Notes under the pieces: generated by a model
The model's database searches: none
What the model was told of the DNA's origin: nothing
Seen by the model: the letters and a program-made list of their open reading frames with translations, nothing else
Shown here: in pieces, positions 35,560 through 43,997 of the stretch
Numbering within the stretch: the stretch's first letter is position 1
Layout of the letters: each line of letters starts with the position of its first letter
NCBI RefSeq assembly: GCF_014199685.1
Contig: NZ_JACHNZ010000031.1
Location: 1-48,596 of the forward strand
DNA length: 48,596 bases
Reading direction: 5' to 3'
From: Sphingosinicella soli
Lineage (GTDB): Bacteria > Pseudomonadota > Alphaproteobacteria > Sphingomonadales > Sphingomonadaceae
Translations under genes and position numbers: made by a program

Positions 35560-35577
35560 GTTTTCAGATTTGTGACA
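35560..35577 (-). promoter_or_regulatory. possible Pho box overlapping the phoR stop
   Basis: On the minus strand GTGTCAC-AAAT-CTGAAAA resembles the PhoB box CTGTCAT-AAAT-CTGTCAC: 5 of 7 in the first half, the identical spacer, and 3-4 of 7 in the second. It covers the last codons of phoR and points toward pstC, 133 bp away. It would let PhoB drive pstCAB-phoUB independently of phoR. The second half is weak. Confidence 0.35.
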
Positions 35578-36820
35578 CCGACGCAGGCAAAGTGAAACTC
35601 ACAGTCGTGCCGCTCCCCTGTTCGCTGCTGATTTCCAGCGTTCCGCGATGTCTTTCGACAATATGCTTGGCGATGGCAAGACCGAGCCCGGTGCCGCCGA
35701 GACGGCGCGAACGGCCGGTGTCCACCCGGTAGAAGCGCTCCGTCAGGCGCGGGATGTGCTCGGCGGCGATGCCGTCCCCCACGTCGGCGATGGCGATGCG
35801 CACCACCTCTCCCTGCAGAGCGCGGGCGCGCTCCGCCGAAACCGTGATCGGCGTGCCGGTGTGCCCGTATTTGATCGCGTTGGTCATCAGGTTGTGGAGC
35901 ACCTGCAGCACCTGGTCCTTGTCTGCGATCACCTGCGGCAGTTCCGCCTCGATGTTGATGACGAGCGGGCGCTTGTCCGCCTCCAGCGACACGGCGGATG
36001 TCGTGGCGACGTTCTCAAAGAGCGGCGCGACGTCGATGATCTCCCGCGGGCGGATATTCTTGTCGAGTTCGATGCGCGAGAGCGACATCAGATCATCGAC
36101 AAGCCGCGACATGCGCGCCGCTTCATTCGCCATCACGTCGAGAAAACGCGCGCGCGCCGCCGGATCGTTGGCGGCGGGCCCCTGCAAGGTCTCGATGAAG
36201 CCGACCAGCGTCGCAAGCGGCGTCCGCAGCTCGTGGCTGGCGTTCGCAACGAAATCGGCGCGCATCCGCTCGGCCAGCCGCGCGGGCGACACGTCCGCGA
36301 ACGACAGCAGCAGCCGTGCGTCCCCCGCCGGCCCGGCACGCAGGCGGAACACCGTGGAATGCCGCCCGATGCCCTCGATCTCGCGAATCGAATCGCGATT
36401 CTGGCGCATCGCCGTCGTTACCGTCTCGATCACGGCGGGATGCCGGATGGCGATGCGAATATCCTCGCCGAGGGCATGCGCGCCGAAGGCATCCACAGCC
36501 TCTGCGTTCATGGCGATGATGCCGAAGTTGCGATCGACGAGCACCGCGGCGTTCTCCAGCGAATCGAGCCCGATCGTCGGCTGCGCGTCCGGCGGGGGCG
36601 CGACCCCCTCCTCGGCGGGGCCGGGAGGCGTTCGCGCGGTGCGCGCGGCGAATGCCCCGGCCGCCGCCGCAAGCAGCGCCAGAATCGCCGCAGCCAGCAC
36701 CTCGTGCCATGCAAAGGCATAGCCCGACGACGCCGCGAGCAAGACGGCCGACGCAACCGCGATCCAGCGGTTCCGGCCGGCGGCTTCAGCGTCTAAGGTG
36801 TCGTCCGCAGATGTCGGCAC
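35564..36820 (-). CDS. phoR: phosphate-regulon sensor histidine kinase PhoR
   Basis: A 418-residue kinase that phosphorylates PhoB when phosphate is low. Two adjacent membrane helices occupy about residues 18-60. A PAS-like domain follows (AAVLVDRNFGIIAMNAEAVDAFG). The histidine of phosphorylation is in ANASHELRTPLATLVGF. The ATP-binding domain has N (HNLMTNAIKYG), G1 (IADVGDGIAAEHIPRL), F (ERFYRVD) and G2 (RLGGTGLGLAIAKHIV) boxes, all intact. The start is GTG 36820. It is divergent from the Tat-exported protein gene across 133 bp. Confidence 0.96.
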   Translation of the reverse strand: MPTSADDTLDAEAAGRNRWIAVASAVLLAASSGYAFAWHEVLAAAILALLAAAAGAFAARTARTPPGPAEEGVAPPPDAQPTIGLDSLENAAVLVDRNFGIIAMNAEAVDAFGAHALGEDIRIAIRHPAVIETVTTAMRQNRDSIREIEGIGRHSTVFRLRAGPAGDARLLLSFADVSPARLAERMRADFVANASHELRTPLATLVGFIETLQGPAANDPAARARFLDVMANEAARMSRLVDDLMSLSRIELDKNIRPREIIDVAPLFENVATTSAVSLEADKRPLVINIEAELPQVIADKDQVLQVLHNLMTNAIKYGHTGTPITVSAERARALQGEVVRIAIADVGDGIAAEHIPRLTERFYRVDTGRSRRLGGTGLGLAIAKHIVERHRGTLEISSEQGSGTTVSFTLPASVSQI

Positions 36821-36953
36821 GTTTTACAACTTTCGCTTTTCCAGTCGCCGTTTACTTCGCAACCCATTAGAATCGCAGCGATGGTATGGTCCTTGCTTCC
36901 CATGAGAACAAGACGGCGTATAGTGTGTACTTAACGGAATTCGGGACAGGCAT

Positions 36954-37481
36954 ATGACAGACGAACGCAAAAGCGACGAGATGGAGCTGGCGACGGGCAA
37001 AGCCTCACGGCGCGCGCTCCTGCGGCTCGGTGCGATAGCCGCGCCTGCGGTCGTCACGCTGCGTCCCGCATGGGCGTCCGGCGGATACCACGGTGGCGGC
37101 GGTGGTGGCGGCGGCGGCGCCACGACATCCCTCGCCATGTGCCAGATCCCGATCGACAAGGTCTGCGACAAGGACGGCAAAGGCTACGACGCCTACGGCT
37201 ACGACATGGACTCGGTGGACGACGAGGGCATGGTCGCCTACGGCGGCGGCGGTTATGACGACAAGGGCAAAGACAAGGACAAGGGCAAGGGCAAGTGCTA
37301 CGCCCCCCCGCCCAAGGGCTATTACTACGGCCAGGAACTGATCGATTACGAAGCGTCCGGCAAACTTCCTGACGGCATCTACGACAAGAAACAGTTCGAC
37401 GCCCACCTGAAGTACATCAAGAACCTGAAGCCGGGCAAAGACGGGTTCACCTGTCTCACCTCGCTCGTTCACAAGCTCTGA
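36954..37481 (+). CDS. Tat-signal Gly-rich small protein, candidate substrate of the downstream cassette
   Basis: A 175-residue protein with no recognised family. Residues 19-42 are a twin-arginine signal: SRRALLRLGAIAAPAVV with cleavage probably after AWA. Next comes a run of about nine Gly (47-55), then a Cys-containing segment (C63, C71), a Tyr/Asp/Gly stretch, a Lys/Asp/Gly run (103-114), C115, and a hydrophilic C-terminus with C167 (GFTCLTSLVHKL). The four Cys could form two disulfides after export. It is followed after 11 bp by the PqqD-like gene. Its place first in the cassette suggests it is what the later enzymes act on. That is inference. Confidence 0.75.
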   Translation: MTDERKSDEMELATGKASRRALLRLGAIAAPAVVTLRPAWASGGYHGGGGGGGGGATTSLAMCQIPIDKVCDKDGKGYDAYGYDMDSVDDEGMVAYGGGGYDDKGKDKDKGKGKCYAPPPKGYYYGQELIDYEASGKLPDGIYDKKQFDAHLKYIKNLKPGKDGFTCLTSLVHKL

Positions 37482-37492
37482 GCGGGGACACC

Positions 37493-37771
37493 GTGCGTTA
37501 CCGCGCTGCCGCGCGGGAGGCTTATGTCGTTCGCCCCGTCGACGATCTCACGCTCGTCTATCATCGCCCGTCGGGGATGACGCATGTCGTTTCCCCTGCT
37601 GTCGTCGCCATTCTCGACCTGCTACACGAGCGGACGCTCACGGGCGGGGAGGTTTGCGCGCAGCTTGCACAGGATCATGATCTGGACGGAGAAGGCGATG
37701 ATATCGCCCTTGTCGTCAGCGCGCGGCTCGGCGAAATGGCCGCCATGGACATTATCGACCGCATCGCATGA
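37493..37771 (+). CDS. PqqD-like protein of HPr-rel-A type system
   Basis: A 92-residue PqqD-fold protein. Such proteins recognise the leader of a precursor peptide and present it to a modifying enzyme. The core segments AYVVRPVDDLTLVYHRPSG, MTHVVSPAVVAILDLL and LTGGEVCAQLAQDHDLD fit the three-strand, three-helix winged-helix fold. The start is GTG 37493 with GGGGA upstream. It overlaps the kinase gene by four bases (ATGA), so the products are made together. PQQ synthesis itself is not supported: no pqqA-E genes are near. Confidence 0.85.
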   Translation: MRYRAAAREAYVVRPVDDLTLVYHRPSGMTHVVSPAVVAILDLLHERTLTGGEVCAQLAQDHDLDGEGDDIALVVSARLGEMAAMDIIDRIA

Positions 37772-38658
37772 CGCCTGACCGCTGGCCGGCCCGGACGCTG
37801 CGGATCGGCCCGGCGTCCTTTCATCTGCGTTCGCCCTTCCGGCGCACCATCGACGAGGTGAACGCGCTCTACCGCGACTATCCGGCCGAAACGGCGGACG
37901 GCATCTACGATTATGCCGTCAGCGCCGTGCCCTCCAGCCCGCTGCGGCGCTGGGTGAAGCCGAACATCCGTCTCGAATGCGATTTCGAACCCTTCGACAC
38001 GCTGCCGCTGCCCGTGGAACTGGGGATGCTCGGGCTGGAAATGGGCATGAACCTGCAGATGGCCGTCGGTTATCGGCGCCATGTCGTGGTACACGCCGCG
38101 TCGTCGGCAAACGGAGGCAAGGCCGCGCTGCTGATCGGCGATTCGGGCGCGGGCAAGAGCACGCTGTCGGCGCTGCTCGCCTACCGCAAGGGCTGGCGGC
38201 ATCTGGGCGACGAGTTCGCTCTGCTCGATCTCCACGCGCCGCTGCTGCACCCCTTCCCGCGCCCGATTTCGCTCAAGAATGCCTCGATCGGGGCAATGGA
38301 GGCGCGCGCGCCCGCCGACCGCTTCGGGCCTGTGCTCGAAGGTACGGTGAAGGGAACCATCCGGCACCTGCTGCCGCCCGCTGCGGCGATCGACGCGATG
38401 GAGACGCCCGCCGAAATCGCGCTCGTCGTCGCCCCGCACTTCCGCGAGAACGCAGCGCCCGCGTGGCGGCCGATGACGCGCACCGAAACCTACGTGCGCC
38501 TCGCGGCCTCCTCGACCAATCAGGCGCTGATGGGCGAGGCCGGCTTCGAGGCGGTCTGGCGCTGCCTCGCACACGCCCCCGCCTTCGACATCATGTACGG
38601 GTCGAGCGACGACGCGCTGGAGCTTTTCGAAACGCTGTGGCGGAAGGTGACGGGGTGA
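37768..38658 (+). CDS. HprK-related kinase A
   Basis: A 296-residue protein resembling the HPr kinase/phosphorylase catalytic fold. The P-loop is LLIGDSGAGKST (residues 121-132), followed by the HprK-like GWRHLGDEFALLDL with an Asp-Glu pair. PISLKN follows. The HPr-kinase C-terminal helix signature is not evident, so the protein belongs to the HprK-related group used with PqqD-like partners. In characterised relatives of lasso-peptide clusters an HprK-like enzyme phosphorylates the precursor; here the target is unknown. It is translationally coupled on both sides (ATGA at 37768, GTGA at 38655). Confidence 0.88.
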   Translation: MTPDRWPARTLRIGPASFHLRSPFRRTIDEVNALYRDYPAETADGIYDYAVSAVPSSPLRRWVKPNIRLECDFEPFDTLPLPVELGMLGLEMGMNLQMAVGYRRHVVVHAASSANGGKAALLIGDSGAGKSTLSALLAYRKGWRHLGDEFALLDLHAPLLHPFPRPISLKNASIGAMEARAPADRFGPVLEGTVKGTIRHLLPPAAAIDAMETPAEIALVVAPHFRENAAPAWRPMTRTETYVRLAASSTNQALMGEAGFEAVWRCLAHAPAFDIMYGSSDDALELFETLWRKVTG

Positions 38659-39695
38659 TCCCGGCGGCCATCCTCCACCGCGCGCTCGCCGAGCCCGAAT
38701 CGATGCGAAACCTGAGCGCGGACGCGTGGAACGCCCTCATTCGCGTCGGCCGCGCCGAGCGGCTGCTCGGGACCGTCGCGGCGCGGGCCGCAGCGGTGTG
38801 GGACGCCCTGCCGCAAGGCGCGCGCACGTGCCTCGCCGAAGAACGCGACCTGACGCGCGGCGACCACCTCGCCGCCCGCTGGGAGATCGACCGCGCTGCG
38901 CTGGCGCTCAAAAACGTCGGCTGTCCCGTCATCCTGATGAAGGGGTCCGCGTATCTCCACGCCGGGCTCCCCGCCGCCGAGGGCCGCCGCATCGGCGATC
39001 TCGACATCCTCGTGCCGCGCGCCGCGCTCCCCGTCGTCGAGGCCGCACTGATTGCGCGCGGCTGGATGCAGGCGAAGGAAAACGCCTACGACGACCATTA
39101 TTACCGCGCGTGGATGCACGAGATACCGCCGATGGTTCACACCGAGCGCGGCGGTGTCATCGACGTGCACCACACGATCCTGCCGCTCACCGCGCGGCTG
39201 AGACCCGATGCGGATGCGCTGATCGAAAGCCGGGTGGCGGTTGCAGACGGCCTGTTCGTTCTCGGCCCGGCGGAGATGCTGCTGCACAGCGCCGCGCACG
39301 TCGCCTATGACGGCGAGTTCGAGGGCGGCAACCGCAACCTTTGGGACATCCACTGCCTCGCGACGGATTTTTCACGAACGCCCGGATTCTGGGACAGGCT
39401 CGCCGAGACCGCCGACCGGCATCAGCTTCGCGTGCCGGTGTCGCGCGCGCTGAGGCTCGCCCGGCGTCTTTACGGTACGGCGGTGCCCGAAGCGCTCGCC
39501 GGGCGCATCGACATCGTCGACCGGCTCGCGCTGCGCAAACTCTACTGGCGCGACCGCTTCGGGCATCAGGGCGCGAAGCTGAGCGACCGTCTGCTCTACG
39601 TTCGGGGGCACTGGCTGCGGATGCCGCCGCTGATGCTGGCGCGGCACCTCACGCGCAAGGCGTTCACGCGAAAAGCGCAGGCGCAACCCGTTTGA
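38655..39695 (+). CDS. nucleotidyltransferase family protein (NTP_transf_5-like)
   Basis: A 346-residue protein. The nucleotidyltransferase signature is LMKGSAYLHAGLP (about 94-106) and RRIGDLDILVPRAAL (about 111-125), in which two Asp would bind metal. The rest, HEIPPMVHTERGGVIDVHHTI and HSAAHVAYDGEFEGG, fits the Pfam NTP_transf_5 group. The start is GTG 38655 overlapping the kinase stop. Related proteins accompany HprK-like kinases in peptide-tailoring clusters. Its last 32 bases overlap the convergent gph gene. The group transferred is unknown. Confidence 0.87.
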   Translation: MIPAAILHRALAEPESMRNLSADAWNALIRVGRAERLLGTVAARAAAVWDALPQGARTCLAEERDLTRGDHLAARWEIDRAALALKNVGCPVILMKGSAYLHAGLPAAEGRRIGDLDILVPRAALPVVEAALIARGWMQAKENAYDDHYYRAWMHEIPPMVHTERGGVIDVHHTILPLTARLRPDADALIESRVAVADGLFVLGPAEMLLHSAAHVAYDGEFEGGNRNLWDIHCLATDFSRTPGFWDRLAETADRHQLRVPVSRALRLARRLYGTAVPEALAGRIDIVDRLALRKLYWRDRFGHQGAKLSDRLLYVRGHWLRMPPLMLARHLTRKAFTRKAQAQPV

Positions 39696-40347
39696 GCGTC
39701 GGCACCAGCGCATCGAAATGGTCGATCATCGCATCCGCGCCGAGCGTATCGGGCGGCACGTCGCTGTAGCCGAAGCTGGTCAGCACCACGGGAAGGCCCG
39801 CCGCGCGCGCCGCCTCCACATCCGGCCGCGAATCGCCCACGAAGGCGGCGCGCGCCGCGTCGCCGCCCATCCGCGCCAGCGTTTCAAACACATGCGCGGG
39901 GTCGGGCTTCCTCACCGGCAGGCTGTCGCCGCCGAGGATCGCATCGAACAGATCGCCCCAGCCGAGCGCGTCGATGAGGTCGATAGCAAGCCGTTCGGGC
40001 TTGTTGGTGCAGATCGCGAGGCGCCCGCCGGCATCGGAAAGCGCGGCAAGCGACGCCTCGACGCCGTCCCACGGCCGCGAACCGACGCAGACGTTGGCGC
40101 CGTAGAATTCGAGGAACACCGGCACGCCCACGTCGAGCATCGCCTCGTCGCCGCCTCCGGTGAGGGCAAGACCGCGTTCAATGGTACGGCGCGCGCCGTG
40201 GCCGACCATGTGGCGCACGGCTTCCGGATCCACCGCCGACCGTCCGAAATGCGCCAGAACGTGGTTCATCGCCGCCGCAAGGTCGGGCGCGGTATCGACG
40301 AGCGTGCCGTCGAGGTCGAAAACGATCGAGGGATTTGTCGGATTCAT
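39664..40347 (-). CDS. gph: phosphoglycolate phosphatase, HAD family
   Basis: A 227-residue HAD-superfamily phosphatase. Motif I is VFDLDGTLVDTAPDLAAAMN, motif II is CTNKP, motif III is the Lys in VRKPDPAHVF and motif IV is FVGDSRPDVEAA. The cap domain is the helical type of the Gph/CbbZ group. Removal of phosphate from 2-phosphoglycolate is assigned by family. ATG 40347 starts just before motif I. It is divergent from glmU across 97 bp. Confidence 0.9.
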   Translation of the reverse strand: MNPTNPSIVFDLDGTLVDTAPDLAAAMNHVLAHFGRSAVDPEAVRHMVGHGARRTIERGLALTGGGDEAMLDVGVPVFLEFYGANVCVGSRPWDGVEASLAALSDAGGRLAICTNKPERLAIDLIDALGWGDLFDAILGGDSLPVRKPDPAHVFETLARMGGDAARAAFVGDSRPDVEAARAAGLPVVLTSFGYSDVPPDTLGADAMIDHFDALVPTLKRVAPALFA

Positions 40348-40444
40348 GCAAGCCTTTTGCCCGGCGTTATGGAAATGGCAATCCCGATATGGCACAGCGG
40401 CGCGCAGAACTGCCCAGGGAATCGATTGAGTCTGTGAGAGTTTC

Positions 40445-41803
40445 ATGAGCCGCCGGCCTGTCGCCGCCATCATCCTCGCCGCCGGAATGGGCACGCGGAT
40501 GAAATCCGAAACGCACAAGGTGCTGCACCCCATCGGCGGGCGGCCCATGCTGCTGCATCTGATGGCGAGCGTGGACGAGATCGCGCCCGAGCGCACCGTC
40601 GTGGTCGTCGGCGCGCGGCGCGAGCAGGTGGAAGCGGCCGTCGCGCACACCGCCGCCGTGGTCGTGACGCAGGAGCCGCAGCTCGGCACCGCCCACGCCG
40701 TGCTGCAGGCGAAGGATGCGCTCGCGGGCTTCGAGGGCGACGTGCTCGTGCTCTACGGCGACGTGCCCTTCATCGAGAGCGCCACGATGCGGCTGATGCT
40801 TTCGAAGCTGAACAACGAGAAGGATACGCCCGCCGCCGTCGTGCTCGGCTTCCGCGCCGCAGAACCCGGCGCCTACGGGCGTATAGATGCCGATGACGGC
40901 GTCATCCGCAAGATGGTCGAGTTCAAGGATGCCTCGCCTGCAGAGCGCGACATCGACCTTTGCAATTCGGGGCTGCTCGCGGTTCGCGCCGACGACCTCT
41001 GGCCGCTCCTCGAACGCGTCGGCAACGACAATGCGGCGGGTGAATACTACCTGCCCGACATCGTCATGCTGGCGAACGCGGACGGGCGCGTGTCGCGCGT
41101 CGTCGAAACCGCCGAAGCCGAGGTGATGGGCATCAACAGCCGCGCCGAACTCGCGGTCGCCGAAGCCCGGTTCCAGGCCGGGCGCCGCAGTTTCTTCATG
41201 CGCGAGGGCGTGACCCTCACCGACCCCGGCAGCGTGTTCTTCGCGTTCGACACCGAGATCGCGGCGGACGTGAGCATCGCGCCGAACGTCGTGTTCGGCC
41301 CCGGCGTCTCCGTGGGCGCCAAAACACGCATCCACGCCTTCTCGCACATCGAAGGTGCAAAGATCGGCGAAAAGGCGGAAATCGGCCCCTACGCCCGCCT
41401 CCGCCCCGGCACGGTGCTCGGCGCCGACGTCAAGATCGGAAACTTCGTCGAAACCAAGAAGGCGGACTTCGCGGACGGCGCAAAAGCCAATCACCTCTCT
41501 TACATCGGCGATGCAACGGTCGGCGCCAAGGCGAACATCGGCGCGGGCACGATCACCTGCAACTACGACGGCTTCTTCAAATACAAAACCGAGATCGGCG
41601 CCGGCGCCTTCATCGGCTCGAACAGCGCGCTCGTCGCGCCGGTAAAGATCGGGGACGGCGCCATCGTCGGCGCAGGCTCGGTCATGACAAAGGACGTTGA
41701 AGCCGATGCGCTCGCAGTCGCGCGCGGTGTTCAGGACAGCAAACCCGGCTGGGCCGCGCGATTCCGCGAGGCGATGACGGCCAAGAAGAAAGCGGCGAAG
41801 TAA
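40445..41803 (+). CDS. glmU: bifunctional UDP-N-acetylglucosamine pyrophosphorylase / glucosamine-1-phosphate N-acetyltransferase
   Basis: A 452-residue enzyme catalysing the last two steps to UDP-GlcNAc for cell wall and LPS. The N-terminal uridyltransferase has IILAAGMGTRMKSETHKVLHP and VLYGDVPFI. The C-terminal left-handed beta-helix (about 245-450) has GPYARLRPGTVLG, NFVETKKADF, KANHLSYIGDA and NIGAGTITCNYDGFFKYKT, with the catalytic His in NHLSYIGD. The stop TAA overlaps the glmS start by one base. Confidence 0.98.
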   Translation: MSRRPVAAIILAAGMGTRMKSETHKVLHPIGGRPMLLHLMASVDEIAPERTVVVVGARREQVEAAVAHTAAVVVTQEPQLGTAHAVLQAKDALAGFEGDVLVLYGDVPFIESATMRLMLSKLNNEKDTPAAVVLGFRAAEPGAYGRIDADDGVIRKMVEFKDASPAERDIDLCNSGLLAVRADDLWPLLERVGNDNAAGEYYLPDIVMLANADGRVSRVVETAEAEVMGINSRAELAVAEARFQAGRRSFFMREGVTLTDPGSVFFAFDTEIAADVSIAPNVVFGPGVSVGAKTRIHAFSHIEGAKIGEKAEIGPYARLRPGTVLGADVKIGNFVETKKADFADGAKANHLSYIGDATVGAKANIGAGTITCNYDGFFKYKTEIGAGAFIGSNSALVAPVKIGDGAIVGAGSVMTKDVEADALAVARGVQDSKPGWAARFREAMTAKKKAAK

Positions 41804-43626
41804 TGTGCGGCATCATTGGTATTCTCGGCAAAAGCGACGTCACTGACCAACTCGTCGCAGGCCTGCGGCGACTCGAATATCGCGGCTACGATTCGGCAGG
41901 CGTCTGCACGATCGTGGACGGCGCCTTCCAGCGCCGCCGCGCCGAGGGCAAGCTCGACAATCTCGCGAAAAAACTCGCGCTCGATCCCCTCCCCGGCCGC
42001 ATCGGCATCGCGCACACCCGCTGGGCGACGCACGGCGCGCCTACGGAAGACAACGCCCACCCGCACATCGTCGGCGACGTGACGCTCGTTCACAACGGCA
42101 TCATCGAAAACTTCAAGGAACTGCGCGACGAGCTTTCGGCCGAGGGCCGCACCTTCGCGAGCCAGACCGACACCGAGGTCGTCGCTCACCTCGTCGCGCG
42201 CGAACTCGAGCGCGGCAAATCACCGATCGAGTCGGTGAAGGCCGTGCTGCCCCGCCTGCACGGCGCGTTCGCGCTGGCGATGATGTTCAAGGGCCACGAC
42301 AATATGCTCGTCGGCGCCCGCCTCGGCGCGCCGCTGGTCGTCGGCATCGGCGAGGGCGAGAACTACCTCGGGTCCGACGCGCTGGCACTGGCGCCGATGA
42401 CCCAGAAGATCGCCTATCTGGAAGAAGGCGACTGGGTGGTGCTCAGCCGCGAGAAGATCGATATCTTCGACCGGGAAAACGCGCCGGTGACGCGCGAGGT
42501 GACGCTGTCGGGTGTCTCCGGCGCGATGATCGACAAGGGCAACCACCGCCACTTCATGCAGAAGGAGATCTTCGAGCAGCCGGTGGTGGTGGCGCAGACG
42601 CTGCAGGCCTATCTGAAGCCGCTCGAGGGCAAGGTTGCCCTCCCCATCCCCGAGTTCGATCTCGCCGAAGTGAAGCGCGTGACGATCGTCGCCTGCGGCA
42701 CCAGCTATTATGCGGGCCTCGTCGCGAAATACTGGTTCGAAAAGTTCGCGCGCGTTCCGGTGGACATCGATGTCGCCTCGGAATTCCGTTACCGCGAGCC
42801 GGTGCTGGAGGCAGGCGGGCTCGCGCTGTTTATCAGCCAGTCCGGCGAAACGGCGGACACGCTTGCCGCGCTGCGTCATTGCCGGGCGGAGGGCCAGAAG
42901 ATCGCCGTCGTCGTCAACGTGCCGACCAGCTCGATGGCGCGCGAGGCCGACCTGCTGCTTCCCACCAACGCGGGGCCGGAAATCGGCGTCGCTTCGACAA
43001 AGGCGTTCACCTGTCAGCTTGCCGTGCTCGCCGCGTTCGCCGCGAACCTTGCGCGCGCCAAGGGCAAGATGACGGCCGAAGAGGAACGCGACATCGTTCA
43101 GCACCTCGCCGAAGCGCCAGCAGCGCTCAATGCCGCGCTCGCGCACGACGAGGAGATCGAAAAGATGGCGCCGCTTGTCGCAGGAGCGCGCGACGTGCTC
43201 TACCTGGGGCGCGGACCGGACTATCCAATGGCGCTCGAAGGCGCGCTGAAGCTGAAGGAAATCAGTTACATTCACGCAGAAGGCTATGCGGCGGGCGAGA
43301 TGAAGCACGGCCCGATCGCGCTCATCGACGACAGCGTCCCCGTTATCGTCATCGCGCCCTCCGGGCCGCTTTTCGAGAAGACCGTGAGCAACATGCAGGA
43401 AGTCGCCGCGCGCGGTGGCCGGATCGTTCTGATCTCGGACGCGGCGGGAATCGCCAAGGCCGGAGACGGCGCGATCGCAACCATCGAGATGCCGGACTGT
43501 CACCCGCTGATCCAGCCGCTCGTTTACGCCGTGCCGGTGCAGCTTCTCGCGTACCACGTTGCGGTGGCGAAGGGCACGGACGTCGATCAGCCGCGCAACC
43601 TTGCGAAATCCGTGACGGTGGAATGA
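41803..43626 (+). CDS. glmS: glutamine--fructose-6-phosphate aminotransferase (isomerising)
   Basis: A 607-residue enzyme making glucosamine-6-phosphate, the first committed step of the UDP-GlcNAc pathway completed by the overlapping glmU. The N-terminal glutaminase begins MCGIIGILG with Cys2 as nucleophile and has HTRWATHGAPTEDNAHPH. Two SIS domains follow: CGTSYYAGL, SQSGETADTLAALR, GVASTKAFTCQ, and the C-terminal AKSVTVE. I see no glmS ribozyme upstream, as expected where the gene directly follows glmU. Confidence 0.98.
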   Translation: MCGIIGILGKSDVTDQLVAGLRRLEYRGYDSAGVCTIVDGAFQRRRAEGKLDNLAKKLALDPLPGRIGIAHTRWATHGAPTEDNAHPHIVGDVTLVHNGIIENFKELRDELSAEGRTFASQTDTEVVAHLVARELERGKSPIESVKAVLPRLHGAFALAMMFKGHDNMLVGARLGAPLVVGIGEGENYLGSDALALAPMTQKIAYLEEGDWVVLSREKIDIFDRENAPVTREVTLSGVSGAMIDKGNHRHFMQKEIFEQPVVVAQTLQAYLKPLEGKVALPIPEFDLAEVKRVTIVACGTSYYAGLVAKYWFEKFARVPVDIDVASEFRYREPVLEAGGLALFISQSGETADTLAALRHCRAEGQKIAVVVNVPTSSMAREADLLLPTNAGPEIGVASTKAFTCQLAVLAAFAANLARAKGKMTAEEERDIVQHLAEAPAALNAALAHDEEIEKMAPLVAGARDVLYLGRGPDYPMALEGALKLKEISYIHAEGYAAGEMKHGPIALIDDSVPVIVIAPSGPLFEKTVSNMQEVAARGGRIVLISDAAGIAKAGDGAIATIEMPDCHPLIQPLVYAVPVQLLAYHVAVAKGTDVDQPRNLAKSVTVE

Positions 43627-43997
43627 AGACACTCACCGGAGGCTGTCACTGCAAGGCTGTGCGATTTGAAGTGGACGTGGCGGCAGACCCGATCCCGCTG
43701 CTCGATTGCAACTGCTCGATGAGTTCGGCGGCGGGCTTCCTGCACCTCATCGCCGCGAAGGACGCCTTCCGGCTGCTCTCCGGCGGGTACAATCTCGGCG
43801 AATATCGCTTCGGCGAGGGAGTGGCGCGGCACCTGTTCTGCAAGACCTGCGGTATCAAGAGCTTCTACGTGCCGCGCTCGCACCCGGACGGGTACAGCGT
43901 CAACGCCCGCTGTCTCGACGACTACGTATCGCTGGCATTTGCCGTGGAAGCCTTTGATGGCCGCGACTGGGAGGCCGCCCGCGAACGTCTGGGTTAG
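43623..43997 (+). CDS. GFA-family zinc protein with altered metal site
   Basis: A 124-residue protein of the glutathione-dependent formaldehyde-activating (CENP-V/GFA) family. One zinc cluster is GGCHCKAVRFE (C8, C10) with FCKTCG (C73, C76). The other should be CxCxxC, but here it reads CNCSMS (C29, C31, S34): the third Cys is replaced by Ser, by an AGT codon one base from TGT. That site may bind zinc poorly or be inactive. Formaldehyde activity is therefore doubtful. It is coupled to glmS by ATGA and its stop overlaps the response-regulator stop by four bases. Confidence 0.88.
   Translation: MKTLTGGCHCKAVRFEVDVAADPIPLLDCNCSMSSAAGFLHLIAAKDAFRLLSGGYNLGEYRFGEGVARHLFCKTCGIKSFYVPRSHPDGYSVNARCLDDYVSLAFAVEAFDGRDWEAARERLG

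Noticed and set aside
37493-37771. Involvement in pyrroloquinoline quinone synthesis
   Set aside because: Only a PqqD-like protein is present; no pqqA, B, C or E is nearby, and the partners are a kinase and a nucleotidyltransferase.
37768-38658. Carbon-catabolite HPr kinase/phosphorylase
   Set aside because: The sequence fits the HprK-related group with PqqD partners; no ptsH or PTS gene adjoins it.
41700-41810. glmS ribozyme or riboswitch upstream of glmS
   Set aside because: There is no untranslated space: glmU and glmS overlap.
42220-43632. 470-codon minus-strand frame opposite glmS
   Set aside because: Shadow of glmS; composition rich in His and Arg as expected for antisense frames in GC-rich DNA.
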